Below, piece after piece: positions 9,753-19,815 of a DNA stretch of 64,000 bases. A program made the position numbers and the translations under genes. Position 1 is the stretch's first letter; each line of letters starts with the position of its first letter. Source of the stretch: Mammaliicoccus sp. Marseille-Q6498. GTDB lineage: Bacteria > Bacillota > Bacilli > Staphylococcales > Staphylococcaceae. Below the pieces are notes generated by a model. The model was not told the origin of the DNA. It saw nothing but the letters and a program-made list of their open reading frames with translations, and ran no database searches. The stretch covers positions 682,001 to 746,000 of the forward strand of contig NZ_OX267714.1 of the NCBI RefSeq assembly GCF_946151045.1, written 5' to 3'.

Positions 9753-9866
9753 ATGTTACTCATAACTTTCAGTTGGCAAATCATACTAGCCTTAATTATT
9801 ATTTGTTATTTAATTTGGTTCATAGGAAACCAAGTCACGAAGATGAAAAAAAGAAATAAAAAGTAA
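9753..9866 (+). CDS. Small membrane protein (37 aa) coupled to rnhC
   Basis: An ATG one base after the rnhC stop opens 37 codons; GGGAGAAG inside the rnhC tail is a good ribosome site. The product has a short N-terminus, one strongly hydrophobic helix (about residues 7-24, ending LIWFIG) and a very basic tail (KMKKRNKK), consistent with an inside-positive single-span protein. It ends before a bidirectional terminator. No family recognised. Ribosome site, spacing and composition favour a real gene, but 37 codons can occur by chance. Confidence 0.55.
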   Translation: MLLITFSWQIILALIIICYLIWFIGNQVTKMKKRNKK

Positions 9867-9870
9867 AACT

Positions 9871-9921
9871 AAAACAAGCAATCCAAAAAGTAAATCACAC
9901 TTTTTGGATTGCTTGTTTTTT
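9871..9921. terminator. Bidirectional terminator between rnhC and pheT
   Basis: AAACAAGCAATCCAAAAAGT pairs with ACTTTTTGGATTGCTTGTTT, a 20-bp stem with A and T runs on both sides, between convergent genes. Confidence 0.92.
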
Positions 9922-9924
9922 ATA

Positions 9925-12330
9925 TTATGCTCTTAATGTAGCACCGAATGTTTCTAATGCTGCTAATATTTGATTGTGTACGGATGATACTTTTTGTTCT
10001 GTTAATGTTTCAGTCACATCTAAGTAATCTATTCTAATGGCAACTGATTTTTTACCCGCTTCCATATGTTCGCCTTCGTATACATCAAATACTTCAGCAT
10101 CGTTTAATATGTCCTCACCATTTTCATTAATGATTGAGATTAGTTCTGAAGCTGTCACTTCTGTATTGACGACTAAAGCAATATCTCTTGATACACCAGG
10201 GAATCTTGGAATGGCTTCATATTCAATTTTACCAACTGGTTGTTTTAAAATTTCAGTGAAGTTTAATTCAAATACGTACGTTCTATCTAAATCATTTTCT
10301 TTTTCTACAGTTGGATGTAATTCTGCAATGAACCCTATAACTTGATTGTTTAACTTAACGTAAGCTGTTCTTCCAGGATGTAATAAGTCTACTTTTGCTG
10401 ATTCAAAAGTAAATGATACATTTAATTGTTCTGCAATACGTTCAACTATTCCTTTTACTAAGAAGAAGTCTACTGGTTCGTCTTTTTGTTGCCAACGATT
10501 ACCTGAATATTGCCCTGTTAAAATACCACTTAAAAATTCTACTTCAGTTGGTAGCTTATCTTTACCATTACTGTAAAATACTCTTCCTAATTCATATAAA
10601 GCGACGTTTTTATTTTTTCTAGCAACGTTATAACGCGTTGCATCAATCAGTCTTGGAATTAAGCTTTGACGTAAAACAGCTTGATCTTCACTCATAGGCA
10701 TCATTAGTTCTACAACTTCATTTTCTTGAAGTGTGTATCTTGTTGCTACATCTTTATGAACTAAAGAATAAGTGATAGCTTGATCTAAACCTGCTCCTTC
10801 AAGAATTTCTTTAACTTTTCTCGCTTTAAGTTGATTATCTGTTAAATGACCAGCTGTTGCACTTTCAAAGTTAGGTAAAGTTGAAGGTAATTGATCATAA
10901 CCGTAAATTCGTGCTATTTCTTCAATTAAGTCTGCTTTGATTGTAATATCATTTCTTCTAGATGGTACTGTGACTTCAAATGATTCATCAGTTACGTTCG
11001 TTTCAAATCCTAAACGATTGAATATAGTATTGATTTCGTCAGTTGAAAGATTAAATCCTATTAATTGATTAACATCTTTCGTACTGATTTCGATTACTTT
11101 TGAAGTTTCAGGTAAAGTCCCATCTTCAACAATATCACTTAATACTGTTCCTCCAGCAATTTCTTGTAATAAGTTTGCAGCTCTATTTAATGCATCAACA
11201 ACTCTTTCACTTGCGATACCTTTTTCAAATCTACTTGACGCTTCACTTCTTAATCCAAGTCTTCTTGAAGTTTGTCGAACGTTCGTTGAATTAAAGATGG
11301 CACTTTCAATCACGACATTTTGTGTTTGTTCAGTTACTTCAGAAAAATCGCCACCCATAACACCTGCTATTGCAATTGGCTCTGTACCATTTGTAATAAC
11401 GATATCTGAATCTTGTAAAGTTCTTTCTACATCATCTAACGTTGTCATTTTTTCGCCGTCTTTTGCATAGCGTGCAACAATTTTATCTGAACCTATTTGA
11501 TTTTGGTCGAACATATGCAGTGGTTGACCATATTCTAATAAGACATAATTTGATACGTCTACTACGTTGTTAATTGGACGAATACCAGCTTTCATCAATC
11601 TTGATTGCATCCAAGTTGGTGAAGGTGCTATCGTTACGTTCTGCACAATTCTAGCAGCATAATACGGAACTGCATCTTCGTTTTCTACAGTTACATTTAA
11701 TTCAGATGATGCTGAATTTGTTGACTCTTTCACATCTGTATTTGGGTACTGAATGTCATTACCATACAATGCACTTACTTCATGAGCTGCACCAAGCATA
11801 CTTAAACAATCTGCTCTATTCGGTGTTAAATCAAAGTCCATTACTTGGTCATCAAGAAGTAATGCTTCAAGCGCATCGCTACCTGGTGTTTGTTCAGTTG
11901 TGAAAACATAAATACCGTCAGCATATTTTTTAGGCATGACATTTTGATCAATACCCACTTCTTGTAATGAACAAATCATACCTTCAGAAACTTCGCCTCT
12001 TAATTTCGCACGTTTAATTTTAACGCCACCAGGTAATCTTCCACCTACTCTGACTACAATGACATATTGTCCTACATCAACGTTCGGTGCACCACATACA
12101 ATTTGTACAGGTTCTTCTTCGCCAACATCTACTTTACAAATATTAAGTTTGTCCGCTTCTGGATGTTTTTCTTTAGAAATAACATGTCCAACGACTAATT
12201 TTTTAATATCTTCAGCATAATCCGTAATGCTATCTACTTCTATACCGCTTCTTGTAATCTTTTCAGCTAATGCTTCAGTTTCAGCATCTATTTTAATATA
12301 TTCACTTAACCATTCTCTACTTACTAACAT
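9925..12330 (-). CDS. pheT: Phenylalanine-tRNA ligase beta subunit
   Basis: Beta chain of the alpha2-beta2 enzyme charging tRNA-Phe; it holds the editing site. The 801 residues show the N-terminal tRNA-binding OB domain (about 40-150, VGHVISKEKHPEADKLNICKVDVG), the B3/B4 editing region (AIAGVMGGDFSEVTEQT near 325), B5, the catalytic-like core (FPGVSRDIALVV follows it), and the C-terminal ferredoxin-like anticodon-binding domain. Length matches the Bacillales form. Its ATG overlaps the pheS stop by one base, so both are read from the T-box-controlled transcript. Confidence 0.97.
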   Translation of the reverse strand: MLVSREWLSEYIKIDAETEALAEKITRSGIEVDSITDYAEDIKKLVVGHVISKEKHPEADKLNICKVDVGEEEPVQIVCGAPNVDVGQYVIVVRVGGRLPGGVKIKRAKLRGEVSEGMICSLQEVGIDQNVMPKKYADGIYVFTTEQTPGSDALEALLLDDQVMDFDLTPNRADCLSMLGAAHEVSALYGNDIQYPNTDVKESTNSASSELNVTVENEDAVPYYAARIVQNVTIAPSPTWMQSRLMKAGIRPINNVVDVSNYVLLEYGQPLHMFDQNQIGSDKIVARYAKDGEKMTTLDDVERTLQDSDIVITNGTEPIAIAGVMGGDFSEVTEQTQNVVIESAIFNSTNVRQTSRRLGLRSEASSRFEKGIASERVVDALNRAANLLQEIAGGTVLSDIVEDGTLPETSKVIEISTKDVNQLIGFNLSTDEINTIFNRLGFETNVTDESFEVTVPSRRNDITIKADLIEEIARIYGYDQLPSTLPNFESATAGHLTDNQLKARKVKEILEGAGLDQAITYSLVHKDVATRYTLQENEVVELMMPMSEDQAVLRQSLIPRLIDATRYNVARKNKNVALYELGRVFYSNGKDKLPTEVEFLSGILTGQYSGNRWQQKDEPVDFFLVKGIVERIAEQLNVSFTFESAKVDLLHPGRTAYVKLNNQVIGFIAELHPTVEKENDLDRTYVFELNFTEILKQPVGKIEYEAIPRFPGVSRDIALVVNTEVTASELISIINENGEDILNDAEVFDVYEGEHMEAGKKSVAIRIDYLDVTETLTEQKVSSVHNQILAALETFGATLRA

Positions 12331-13388
12331 TATGCTTCACCACCATCTTCTACAGGCTTAAATTGTTCTAAAAATCTTACGTCATTTGTATAAAAATGTC
12401 TGATATCTTCTATTCCATATTTCAACATTGCCATTCTATCTGGACCTAAACCAAAAGCGAACCCAGAATATTTACTAGAATCAAATCCAGCCATTTCTAA
12501 CACATTAGGATGGACCATACCTGAACCTAATACTTCAATCCATCCTGTTTGTTTACAAACGTTACAGCCTTTACCTTTACATTTGAAACATGATACGTCT
12601 ACTTCCACTGAAGGTTCAGTAAATGGGAAGAAACTTGGTCTAAGACGAATTTCACGGTCTTTACCGAATAATCTACGGGCTAATAATTCTAATGTACCTT
12701 TTAAATCACTCATTTTAATATTTTCGGCAACGACTAAGCCTTCTATTTGTGTAAATTGGTGACTATGTGTGGCATCATCAGAATCACGTCTATAAACTTT
12801 ACCCGGACAAATGATTTTAACTGGTCCTACACCGTTTTTCTTTTCAAGCGTTCTAGCTTGCACTGGAGAAGTGTGTGTACGCATTAAAATTTCTTCTGAA
12901 ATATAAAAAGTATCTTGCATATCACGTGCTGGGTGAGATTTTGGTAAATTTAATGCTTCAAAGTTATAATAATCTGATTCTACTTCGTAACCTTCAACAA
13001 TTTCATAACCTAAACCTATAAATAAATCTTCTAAGTCTTCGTTAATTTTTGTTAGAGGATGTTTCGAACCTAATGTCACTTTCCTACCTGGTAAAGATAC
13101 GTCAATTGTTTCATTTTCTAATTGTGCATTTAAAGCTTCTTCTTCGATAAGTACTTTTTTAGCTTCTATTTCATTTTCAACCGCTTTACGAACTTCATTT
13201 ACTAATTGTCCGAATTCTGGTCTTTCTTCTTTAGGTAAATCTTTCATTTCTTTCATCAAACCAGTGATAACACCTTTTTTACCTAAATAATTCACTTTTA
13301 CATCTTGTAAAGTTCTCTCAGAACTCGCTTCGTTTATTCTTACAAGCGCTTCTTGTCTTAACTCAGATAATTTTTCTTGTAATGACAT
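12330..13388 (-). CDS. pheS: Phenylalanine-tRNA ligase alpha subunit
   Basis: Catalytic chain that activates phenylalanine and transfers it to tRNA-Phe. The 352 residues begin [19 protein letters not shown] (AGGAGG just upstream), an N-terminal coiled-coil tRNA-binding arm, then the class II core with motif 2 ([17 protein letters not shown]), a zinc-like Cys run ([16 protein letters not shown]) and motif 3 ([18 protein letters not shown]). The open frame extends 25 codons upstream into the T-box terminator, but that part is leader RNA, not protein. Confidence 0.97.
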   Translation of the reverse strand: MSLQEKLSELRQEALVRINEASSERTLQDVKVNYLGKKGVITGLMKEMKDLPKEERPEFGQLVNEVRKAVENEIEAKKVLIEEEALNAQLENETIDVSLPGRKVTLGSKHPLTKINEDLEDLFIGLGYEIVEGYEVESDYYNFEALNLPKSHPARDMQDTFYISEEILMRTHTSPVQARTLEKKNGVGPVKIICPGKVYRRDSDDATHSHQFTQIEGLVVAENIKMSDLKGTLELLARRLFGKDREIRLRPSFFPFTEPSVEVDVSCFKCKGKGCNVCKQTGWIEVLGSGMVHPNVLEMAGFDSSKYSGFAFGLGPDRMAMLKYGIEDIRHFYTNDVRFLEQFKPVEDGGEA

Positions 13389-13651
13389 ATATATCCTCCT
13401 ATTTAGTCGAAAAAAAGACTTCCACCCCTCATATAGAGGGACGAAAGTCTTCCGTGGTACCACCCAAATTTATACATACTTATGCATACACTTATATGTT
13501 GATAACGGATCTACATTCCGACTTAAATTTCTTTAAGTTGCCAAAAAGATGAAAAAAATTAAGTTGCGACATAGGATTTTTCAGTCTCGAATCCATTCCC
13601 TTTTATGCACAAACATTAATTTACGTCCTTTTATTAGCTCATATTGATTAT
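13389..13651 (-). promoter_or_regulatory. T-box leader of pheST
   Basis: The minus strand carries the T-box core GGGTGGTACCACGG (about 13451-13465), followed by a terminator stem AAGACTT...AAGTCTT with a T run (13412-13452). Uncharged tRNA-Phe would stabilise the antiterminator and let transcription into pheS proceed. The upstream part (13500-13651) is long enough for stem I, but I could not place the Phe specifier codon with certainty. Length from the predicted start site is about 260 nt, normal for the class. Confidence 0.92.
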
Positions 13652-13657
13652 GAAATC

Positions 13658-13686
13658 ATTATATAAAATAATGATTAAATGGTCAA
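13658..13686 (-). promoter_or_regulatory. Promoter of the pheST T-box transcript
   Basis: On the minus strand TTGACC (13681-13686) is followed after 17 bp by TATAAT (13658-13663), a near-consensus sigma-A promoter. The -35 box overlaps the final codon of the upstream methyltransferase gene. Predicted start near 13651. Confidence 0.8.
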
Positions 13687-14423
13687 CCTTTCAAATGATA
13701 CAGCAATATCCCACACGAAACAGCAACATTTAAACTTTCAGCTTTGCCATATAAAGGTATATTTAAGTTTTGAGTCGTTTGCTGTAATAAAGTATCATCA
13801 ACGCCGCTTCCTTCATTACCCATAATTAAAGCAAAGTGTTCTTCACTTTCAACCGTTTGATAATTAATTGCATTTTGTAAACTTGTGCCGAATACTTTGC
13901 CATCAAATCCTTCTAAAAATTCTTGTAAATCTGCTTCAATAATCGGTAAATGGAATACACTACCTTGTGAAGCTCTTAATACTTTATCTTGATATGGATC
14001 TGCACTGCCTTTAGAATATACGACTGCATCCATTCCAGCTGCATCCGCATTACGAATAAGCGCCCCCATGTTACCAGGGTCTTGCACTCTATCTAACACT
14101 AATACTTGTTTTACAGAACTCAATTCATATTCAGGTAATTCAACTACAGCAAAAATACCTTGAGGTGTCGTTGTATCAGATAATGATTCAGCAACTTTAA
14201 AATTAATAACATATGCATCAGTCGCATAGTCTACTATTTTTTCATCAACGCGTGAGAAATCAACAGCTAATAATGATACAATTTTAAGTTCACTGTTATA
14301 AGCTTCCTCAATTAGATGAAATCCTTCTATAAGAAATTGCCCTTGCTTAACTCTTTCTTTTTTCTTTTTTAATTTATTGATTAGTTTTATTTTAGTATTT
14401 TGTACTGAAGTGATTTCTTCCAT
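13683..14423 (-). CDS. SpoU/TrmH family RNA methyltransferase
   Basis: Probable 2'-O-ribose methyltransferase of rRNA or tRNA, same family as B. subtilis YsgA. The 246 residues start with a small substrate-binding domain (about 1-90; QNTKIKLINKLKKKKERVKQ) and continue with the SPOUT trefoil-knot domain holding the family motifs: motif 1 VLDRVQDPGNMGALIRNADAAG near 127-148, motif 2 LIMGNEGSGVDD near 200, and motif 3 IPLYGKAESLNVAVSCGILLY near 222-242. Located directly upstream of pheST, a conserved arrangement. The exact target nucleotide cannot be given. Confidence 0.88.
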   Translation of the reverse strand: MEEITSVQNTKIKLINKLKKKKERVKQGQFLIEGFHLIEEAYNSELKIVSLLAVDFSRVDEKIVDYATDAYVINFKVAESLSDTTTPQGIFAVVELPEYELSSVKQVLVLDRVQDPGNMGALIRNADAAGMDAVVYSKGSADPYQDKVLRASQGSVFHLPIIEADLQEFLEGFDGKVFGTSLQNAINYQTVESEEHFALIMGNEGSGVDDTLLQQTTQNLNIPLYGKAESLNVAVSCGILLYHLKG

Positions 14424-14493
14424 ATAATCTCCTCGAACTTTCTTATTCTTATGTATATAGTATATATGAAATATGGCTATATTAATAGAAATT

Positions 14494-14520
14494 AAAAAAA
14501 CGCCCTATACAGGACGTTAA
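14494..14520 (-). terminator. Terminator of rpmF
   Basis: On the minus strand AACGTCCTGTATAGGGCGTT is followed by a T run, 12 bp after the rpmF stop. Confidence 0.8.
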
Positions 14521-14531
14521 TTTATAAATTA

Positions 14532-14705
14532 TTATTTAGAAACGACTTCTTTACCTTTGTATGATCCACATGCTTTACATACACGGTGAGATAATTTCAT
14601 TTCTCCACAGTTTGAACATTCTACCATACCTGGTACTGAGATTTTGAAATGCGTACGACGTTTTCTTTTAGCTGATTTTGAAGTTCTTCTAGCTGGAACT
14701 GCCAT
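14532..14705 (-). CDS. rpmF: Large ribosomal subunit protein bL32
   Basis: The 57-codon frame from ATG at 14705 gives [20 protein letters not shown], then [20 protein letters not shown] and [16 protein letters not shown], the bL32 sequence with its two CxxC pairs that bind zinc. AGGAGG stands just upstream. It follows yceD (DUF177) by 38 bp, the conserved yceD-rpmF pair, and has its own terminator. The length equals that of S. aureus L32. Confidence 0.97.
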   Translation of the reverse strand: MAVPARRTSKSAKRKRRTHFKISVPGMVECSNCGEMKLSHRVCKACGSYKGKEVVSK

Positions 14706-14743
14706 GTCTTATTCCTCCTTAAATTTTATAAACACTTGTTCGA

Positions 14744-15292
14744 TTATTTTTCGTCATCGAATAATTGTTGTAATTTTTGAAGTCTTGGATCAACTTTTTT
14801 ATCAGATTCTTCTTGTTCTGAATTTACAGTTGACTCAAATTGATCTTCGCCAATAACTTCCCAACCTTCGCCTGCCATTGAAATATCTTCACTGCCTTCA
14901 GAGAATACTTGTAACGGTTTCTCTAAAACAACAAGTTCTTCAATGATTGGTAATAAATTAATCATGCCACTTTCGAGTTTATGCCTCAATTCGTCATCAT
15001 CTTCATTATTACTTTCACTAAACTCATCTAATTCGAATATTTCCATTGATGTAGTATCAAATGGTAGCTCTACTGGTTTTAAAGTACGGGCACATGGTAA
15101 CGTCAATACACCATTAATGTCAAGATTGACAATTATCTCATGCATTCGCACTTGAACGTCTCCTGTTACTTTTATTGGAGATATATCGATGAGTTCATCC
15201 ACTCTTTCAGTGAGATAATTCATATCGATTTCTTTATCAAAAGTAAATGGTTCGTTTTGGTATTTTTTAAGTTGTGTTATTGACCACTTCAT
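14744..15292 (-). CDS. yceD: YceD family protein (DUF177)
   Basis: Conserved bacterial protein of 182 residues, linked in other organisms to 23S rRNA accumulation and always near rpmF. The sequence starts MKWSITQLKKYQNEPFTFDK, has the family core (VRMHEIIVNLDINGVLTLPCARTLKP in two pieces near 47-72), an acidic middle (SESNNEDDDE), and the C-terminal PRLQKLQQLFDDEK typical of the family. Promoter region faces tmcAL, which is divergent. Role in ribosome assembly is inferred from family context. Confidence 0.85.
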   Translation of the reverse strand: MKWSITQLKKYQNEPFTFDKEIDMNYLTERVDELIDISPIKVTGDVQVRMHEIIVNLDINGVLTLPCARTLKPVELPFDTTSMEIFELDEFSESNNEDDDELRHKLESGMINLLPIIEELVVLEKPLQVFSEGSEDISMAGEGWEVIGEDQFESTVNSEQEESDKKVDPRLQKLQQLFDDEK

Positions 15293-15417
15293 CTGGGTTC
15301 ACCTCTTACAAACACAAAAATTATTGTAACCTTAACGACAATGTTTGTCAAGATTTTTTCTTAACATTCATTATCTGATACAATACTTATGATGAAGTGA
15401 AATTGGAGGAATTGCAA

Positions 15418-16569
15418 ATGAAAAGTGTTGCTTTAATTACAGAATATAATCCATTCCATAATGGACACATTTATCATGCTGAATCATCTAAGCAATTAAC
15501 TGAAAGTGAAGTCACGATAGCAATTATGAGTGGCTCATTTACAATGCGTGGCGAACCTGCAATTTTAAATAAATTCAAAAGAGCAGAAATGGCGATACAA
15601 CACGTTGATATCGTTATAGAATTACCACTCATTTATGCAATTTCTTCAGGTGAAATGTTCGCACAAGGTGGCGTGAATATTGCAGAACAACTACAATGTG
15701 ATGCACTATCATTCGGCAGTGAATCTGGCGATGTCGCACAAATTAAACAAACGATTAAACAAATTGAGCAGTTGAAAAATAGTGACGACTACAAAAAATT
15801 ACTCAAAGACGGTAAGTCACATCCAAGAATCATCTCTGAATTAATTAATGATTCTGCCCTATTGAGCGGATCAAATAACTTACTTGCGATTGAATACGTG
15901 AAACATATTATAGATAATCAATTATCTATAGAGCCTGTTACGATTCAAAGGAAAGATAACTTGTATCTCGATGCTGAATTGAACCGAAATACACATATTT
16001 CAAGCGCCACTTCGATTAGGAATGCTTATTTTAATGACGAAGAACATTACAAATTAAGTGTCCCAGAAACAACAGCAAATATATTAAATCAAAATAAAGG
16101 GCTTAACTGGGAAGATTTTTACCCGATGTTAAAATGGACCATATTAAGATCAACACACGAAGAATTACGAAATATTTATATGATGACTGAAGGATTAGAA
16201 TATAAACTCAAAAAAGAAATTCAAAAAAGTAATAGCTTTAACGACTTTGTATCTAGGATCAAATCTAAACGATATACATGGACACGTATCCAAAGACTAC
16301 TTACAGCTACTCTACTGAACATAAAAGCATCAGATGTACACAACTATACCCCTTCAGCAATCCGTGTACTGGCAATGTCTCATAAAGGACAAGCGTATAT
16401 TAAAGAAATCAAAGATGAAACGCCACTTCCAATTATCACGAACGTTAATAAAAAGTCAGCAGAATACTTTAAAAATGAAATACGCGCAACAGAACTTTAT
16501 CAACATATATCAGGTCAATCAGAAACAGACTTTAATCAACCTGTTTATATAAAAAACCACACGAAGTAA
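15418..16569 (+). CDS. tmcAL: tRNA(Met) cytidine acetate ligase
   Basis: Acetylates the wobble cytidine (C34) of elongator tRNA-Met using acetate and ATP, improving decoding of AUG. The 383 residues from MKSVALITEYNPFHNGHIYH show the nucleotidyltransferase-like HxGH signature (FHNGH) and MSGSFTMRGEPAIL, both diagnostic for the family (B. subtilis YlbM). The ATG at 15418 follows GGAGG; seven further in-frame codons upstream have no ribosome site. It is divergent from yceD-rpmF and convergent with coaD; its stop lies inside the shared terminator hairpin. Confidence 0.93.
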   Translation: MKSVALITEYNPFHNGHIYHAESSKQLTESEVTIAIMSGSFTMRGEPAILNKFKRAEMAIQHVDIVIELPLIYAISSGEMFAQGGVNIAEQLQCDALSFGSESGDVAQIKQTIKQIEQLKNSDDYKKLLKDGKSHPRIISELINDSALLSGSNNLLAIEYVKHIIDNQLSIEPVTIQRKDNLYLDAELNRNTHISSATSIRNAYFNDEEHYKLSVPETTANILNQNKGLNWEDFYPMLKWTILRSTHEELRNIYMMTEGLEYKLKKEIQKSNSFNDFVSRIKSKRYTWTRIQRLLTATLLNIKASDVHNYTPSAIRVLAMSHKGQAYIKEIKDETPLPIITNVNKKSAEYFKNEIRATELYQHISGQSETDFNQPVYIKNHTK

Positions 16570-16588
16570 ATTTTCCTTCATGTGGTTT
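16554..16588. terminator. Bidirectional terminator tmcAL/coaD
   Basis: AAACCACACGAAG pairs with CTTCATGTGGTTT around the tmcAL stop codon, with A runs before and T runs after, so it can serve tmcAL (+) and coaD (-). Confidence 0.88.
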
Positions 16589-16592
16589 TTTT

Positions 16593-17649
<1,057 letters not shown>

Positions 17650-17714
17650 CACTTTCTTTATTGTAAATTATTATCTATACTTGTTATATATTAACGAAAA
17701 ACGAGGTTTTAAAA

Positions 17715-18104
17715 ATGAAACAATCTTTTATTGTCATTGGTCACGGTTTAACAGATTTATTTGAATTTCAAACATTGATTGAATATAATCATGACCGCAT
17801 TTCTGATATTTTAATGTTACACACACCATTATCAAAAGAAAAACTATCTTCAGCTTGTATAATTATGAAACCTACACAAGGTAAACATTTTCAAGCGATT
17901 TATACAATTTTAGAAGGGATAAAATATCCTTATCCAGAATCTAATAAAAAATTCGATTTAATTAATCAATGGGCTAACGAATATGATATTCAAGTTAAAG
18001 GATTGGACGTTAAGTCTCGTTCTGAATTTGCCGAAGATGAACTCTACTTTACATATCTCAAAGGTGTTCTTAGACTTGAACGTTATCTTCCACCGCTTCA
18101 ATAA
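17715..18104 (+). CDS. Conserved hypothetical protein (possible DUF7147 family)
   Basis: A 129-residue soluble protein starting MKQSFIVIGHGLTDLFEFQT, with an upstream GAGG. No catalytic motif is evident; the sequence is mixed alpha/beta with an acidic-aromatic C-terminus (YFTYLKGVLRLERYLPPLQ). Homologues occupy this ylb-region place in staphylococci, sometimes labelled as methylthioribose-kinase-like without evidence I can see. It is divergent from rsmD and convergent with ylbG, whose stop is only one base beyond its own. Confidence 0.7.
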   Translation: MKQSFIVIGHGLTDLFEFQTLIEYNHDRISDILMLHTPLSKEKLSSACIIMKPTQGKHFQAIYTILEGIKYPYPESNKKFDLINQWANEYDIQVKGLDVKSRSEFAEDELYFTYLKGVLRLERYLPPLQ

Positions 18105-18105
18105 C

Positions 18106-18372
18106 TTAAAAATTCATATATTCCTTTTTTTCAACTTTAGCATTTGAATAATCACGCTTAACATATTTAAATGGTGACACATTAACATCTTTAACATATT
18201 TTAATTTCATAAGATGTTGCACTGTGTCATCAATTTTGTCTTCATTTGTATATAACATGACATATTGCTCTTTTTTATGTGAAAAGAATATATTCCCAAA
18301 TTTACGTAATTGTCTTTCGTGTTTCATATTTTTCAAATAGACAGTAATACTTATACGCTCAACTAGCTCCAT
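18106..18372 (-). CDS. ylbG: YlbG family protein (UPF0298)
   Basis: An 88-residue conserved protein of unknown function. The pattern RISITVYLKNMKHERQLRKF-GNIFF-SHKKEQYVMLY followed by VKDVNVSPFKYVKRDY matches the UPF0298 core (hydrophobic strand, LRKFGN turn, paired strands). It faces the preceding gene end to end with one base between stops and no room for a separate terminator, so the two transcripts must overlap. Confidence 0.82.
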   Translation of the reverse strand: MELVERISITVYLKNMKHERQLRKFGNIFFSHKKEQYVMLYTNEDKIDDTVQHLMKLKYVKDVNVSPFKYVKRDYSNAKVEKKEYMNF

Positions 18373-18530
18373 GGCAATACTCCCCCTAACCGTTTTATTT
18401 TTATATTAGCATTTTCTATTATAGTATGAAAGAAGATAAACTCTATAAGCTAGCTCTCTTGCTTTTATAACAGATATCTATTTGATAGAATGTATATAGT
18501 ATTAATTGCATTTCGAAAGGATTGGATAAA

Positions 18531-19445
18531 ATGTCAAAATTTAATTTACTCAAAACAACAGGTCTTATCGGAGGCATCGTAGCAGGTTCTTGGATCGTTA
18601 CTAAATCTATGGCTCAAGTAAAGCCCCGTAAAATTAAACCTTTCTTCACACAACCTGCACCATACGTATTTGCGCACCGTGGTGGTATGGCTTTAAGACC
18701 AGAAAATACGTGTTTAGCTTTTGATCATGCTTTAAAATACGAAGTAACTGGCTTCGAGGTTGATATTCGTCTTACAAAAGATGAAGTTCTCGTTGTAACA
18801 CATGACGATACAGTTGATAGAACAAGTAATGGTTCTGGCTTTGTCGGCGATCATACACTTGAAGAATTACGTCAATTAGATTTCGGTTATCATTTCAAAG
18901 ATATTAATCACGAACACCCTTATAGAGGTGATGAAAAAGCTAAAATCGTTACTTTAAAAGAACTATTAACTGAATATCCAGATGTATTAGTTAATATTGA
19001 TATTAAAGACCATCCAGAAACTTATCAAGGTAGCTTAGCGCCTACTCATTTATATCGCCTTATAAGTGAATTAAAAGTAGAAGATCGCGTTACAGTTACA
19101 AGTTTTTATGATGAACAAATTGAAAGATTTAATTTATATGCTCAAGACTCAGTTTCACTTGGTACTGGTCAAAATGAAGTAACAAAAGCATATTTAGCTT
19201 ATCACTCAGGATATGGACATCTATATCAACCAAAAACAGATACTTTCCAAATCCCAGAAAATGCTAAAGGTCTTCCATTAAATTGCGAAGGATTCATTCA
19301 ATTTTTAGCTTCACTTAATATTCCTGTTGCTTATTGGGTTATTAATCAAATTGATACGATGGACGATTTAATACAAAAAGGTGCACATACGATTGTAACT
19401 GACCGCCCAGATACAGCACACTTTTTAATTAAAAAACATTATTAA
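18531..19445 (+). CDS. Glycerophosphodiester phosphodiesterase family protein
   Basis: Likely hydrolyses glycerophosphodiesters to glycerol-3-phosphate and an alcohol, possibly outside the membrane. The 304 residues start MSKFNLLKTTGLIGGIVAGS, a short N-terminal hydrophobic segment that looks like a signal anchor. The GDPD TIM barrel follows, with FAHRGGMALRPENT (catalytic His and metal site), VDIRLTKDEVLVVTHDDTVD, and DIKDHPETYQG. AAAGGA lies nine bases before the ATG at 18531; a TTG three codons earlier is less well placed. Divergent from ylbG; ends just before a terminator that borders repeat cassette B. Confidence 0.88.
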   Translation: MSKFNLLKTTGLIGGIVAGSWIVTKSMAQVKPRKIKPFFTQPAPYVFAHRGGMALRPENTCLAFDHALKYEVTGFEVDIRLTKDEVLVVTHDDTVDRTSNGSGFVGDHTLEELRQLDFGYHFKDINHEHPYRGDEKAKIVTLKELLTEYPDVLVNIDIKDHPETYQGSLAPTHLYRLISELKVEDRVTVTSFYDEQIERFNLYAQDSVSLGTGQNEVTKAYLAYHSGYGHLYQPKTDTFQIPENAKGLPLNCEGFIQFLASLNIPVAYWVINQIDTMDDLIQKGAHTIVTDRPDTAHFLIKKHY

Positions 19446-19454
19446 ATTGAAACA

Positions 19455-19495
19455 AAAAAAGCATTTGAGTAGATTCCCTACTCAAATGCTTTTTT
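19455..19495. terminator. Terminator, left copy, bordering repeat cassette B
   Basis: GCATTTGAGTAG-attcc-CTACTCAAATGC with A run before and T run after. A second copy at 19816-19856 differs by one loop base. The pair encloses the 86-bp element and four hairpin units. Confidence 0.93.
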
Positions 19496-19512
19496 ATATA
19501 TATAAACCTAAC

Positions 19513-19598
19513 CGATTAAAAACTCGCTTGCCTAGGGTACAGTCTCAGCCTGTAGTCTTCGACTCGTACTATTCCCTCAGGCGTCTCGTTTTTAATCG
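19513..19598 (+). repeat. 86-bp dispersed element, copy B
   Basis: Same length and inverted ends (CGATTAAAAAC / GTTTTTAATCG) as copy A, with two substitutions. Contains the invariant loop CTCAGCCTGTAGTCTTCG and the paired blocks CCTAGGGTAC / GTACTATTCCCTCAGG. Same orientation as copy A. The three-base and longer matches to the IS segment at 41207-41293 are concentrated in loop and helix-closing positions. Confidence 0.92.
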
Positions 19599-19608
19599 TT
19601 TTTTATGT

Positions 19609-19683
19609 TCTAACGGGAAAGACTCAAAAAACAATCCCTTTAGAATTTCTAACGTGAAAGAATTCTGAAACAATCCCGTTAGA
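19609..19683 (+). repeat. 39-bp hairpin units 1-2 of cassette B
   Basis: Two units with 39-bp spacing. Unit 1 pairs TCTAA with TTAGA and GGGA with TCCC; unit 2 (from 19648) pairs TCTAACG with CGTTAGA. The same two-unit block recurs at 19739-19814 with two changes near its end; the block is displaced by exactly 130 bp. Confidence 0.88.
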
Positions 19684-19738
19684 GCCATTTTGGATATATT
19701 AAAGTGTAATATCACATTAAAAACAGGTCTTTTTCAGC

Positions 19739-19814
19739 TCTAACGGGAAAGACTCAAAAAACAATCCCTTTAGAATTTCTAACGTGAAAGAATTCTAAAA
19801 CAATCTCGTTAGCG
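19739..19814 (+). repeat. 39-bp hairpin units 3-4 of cassette B
   Basis: Nearly identical copy of 19609-19683, separated from it by about 55 bp of unique AT-rich sequence (19684-19738) that shows no gene or hairpin of note. The right end runs directly into the second terminator copy. Confidence 0.88.
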
Positions 19815-19815
19815 C

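Noticed and set aside
13389-13463. N-terminal extension of pheS
   Set aside because: The extra 25 codons read through the T-box terminator and overlap the true ribosome site.
19447-19668. 73-codon frame across repeat cassette B
   Set aside because: It consists of terminator, 86-bp element and hairpin sequence, with no ribosome site.
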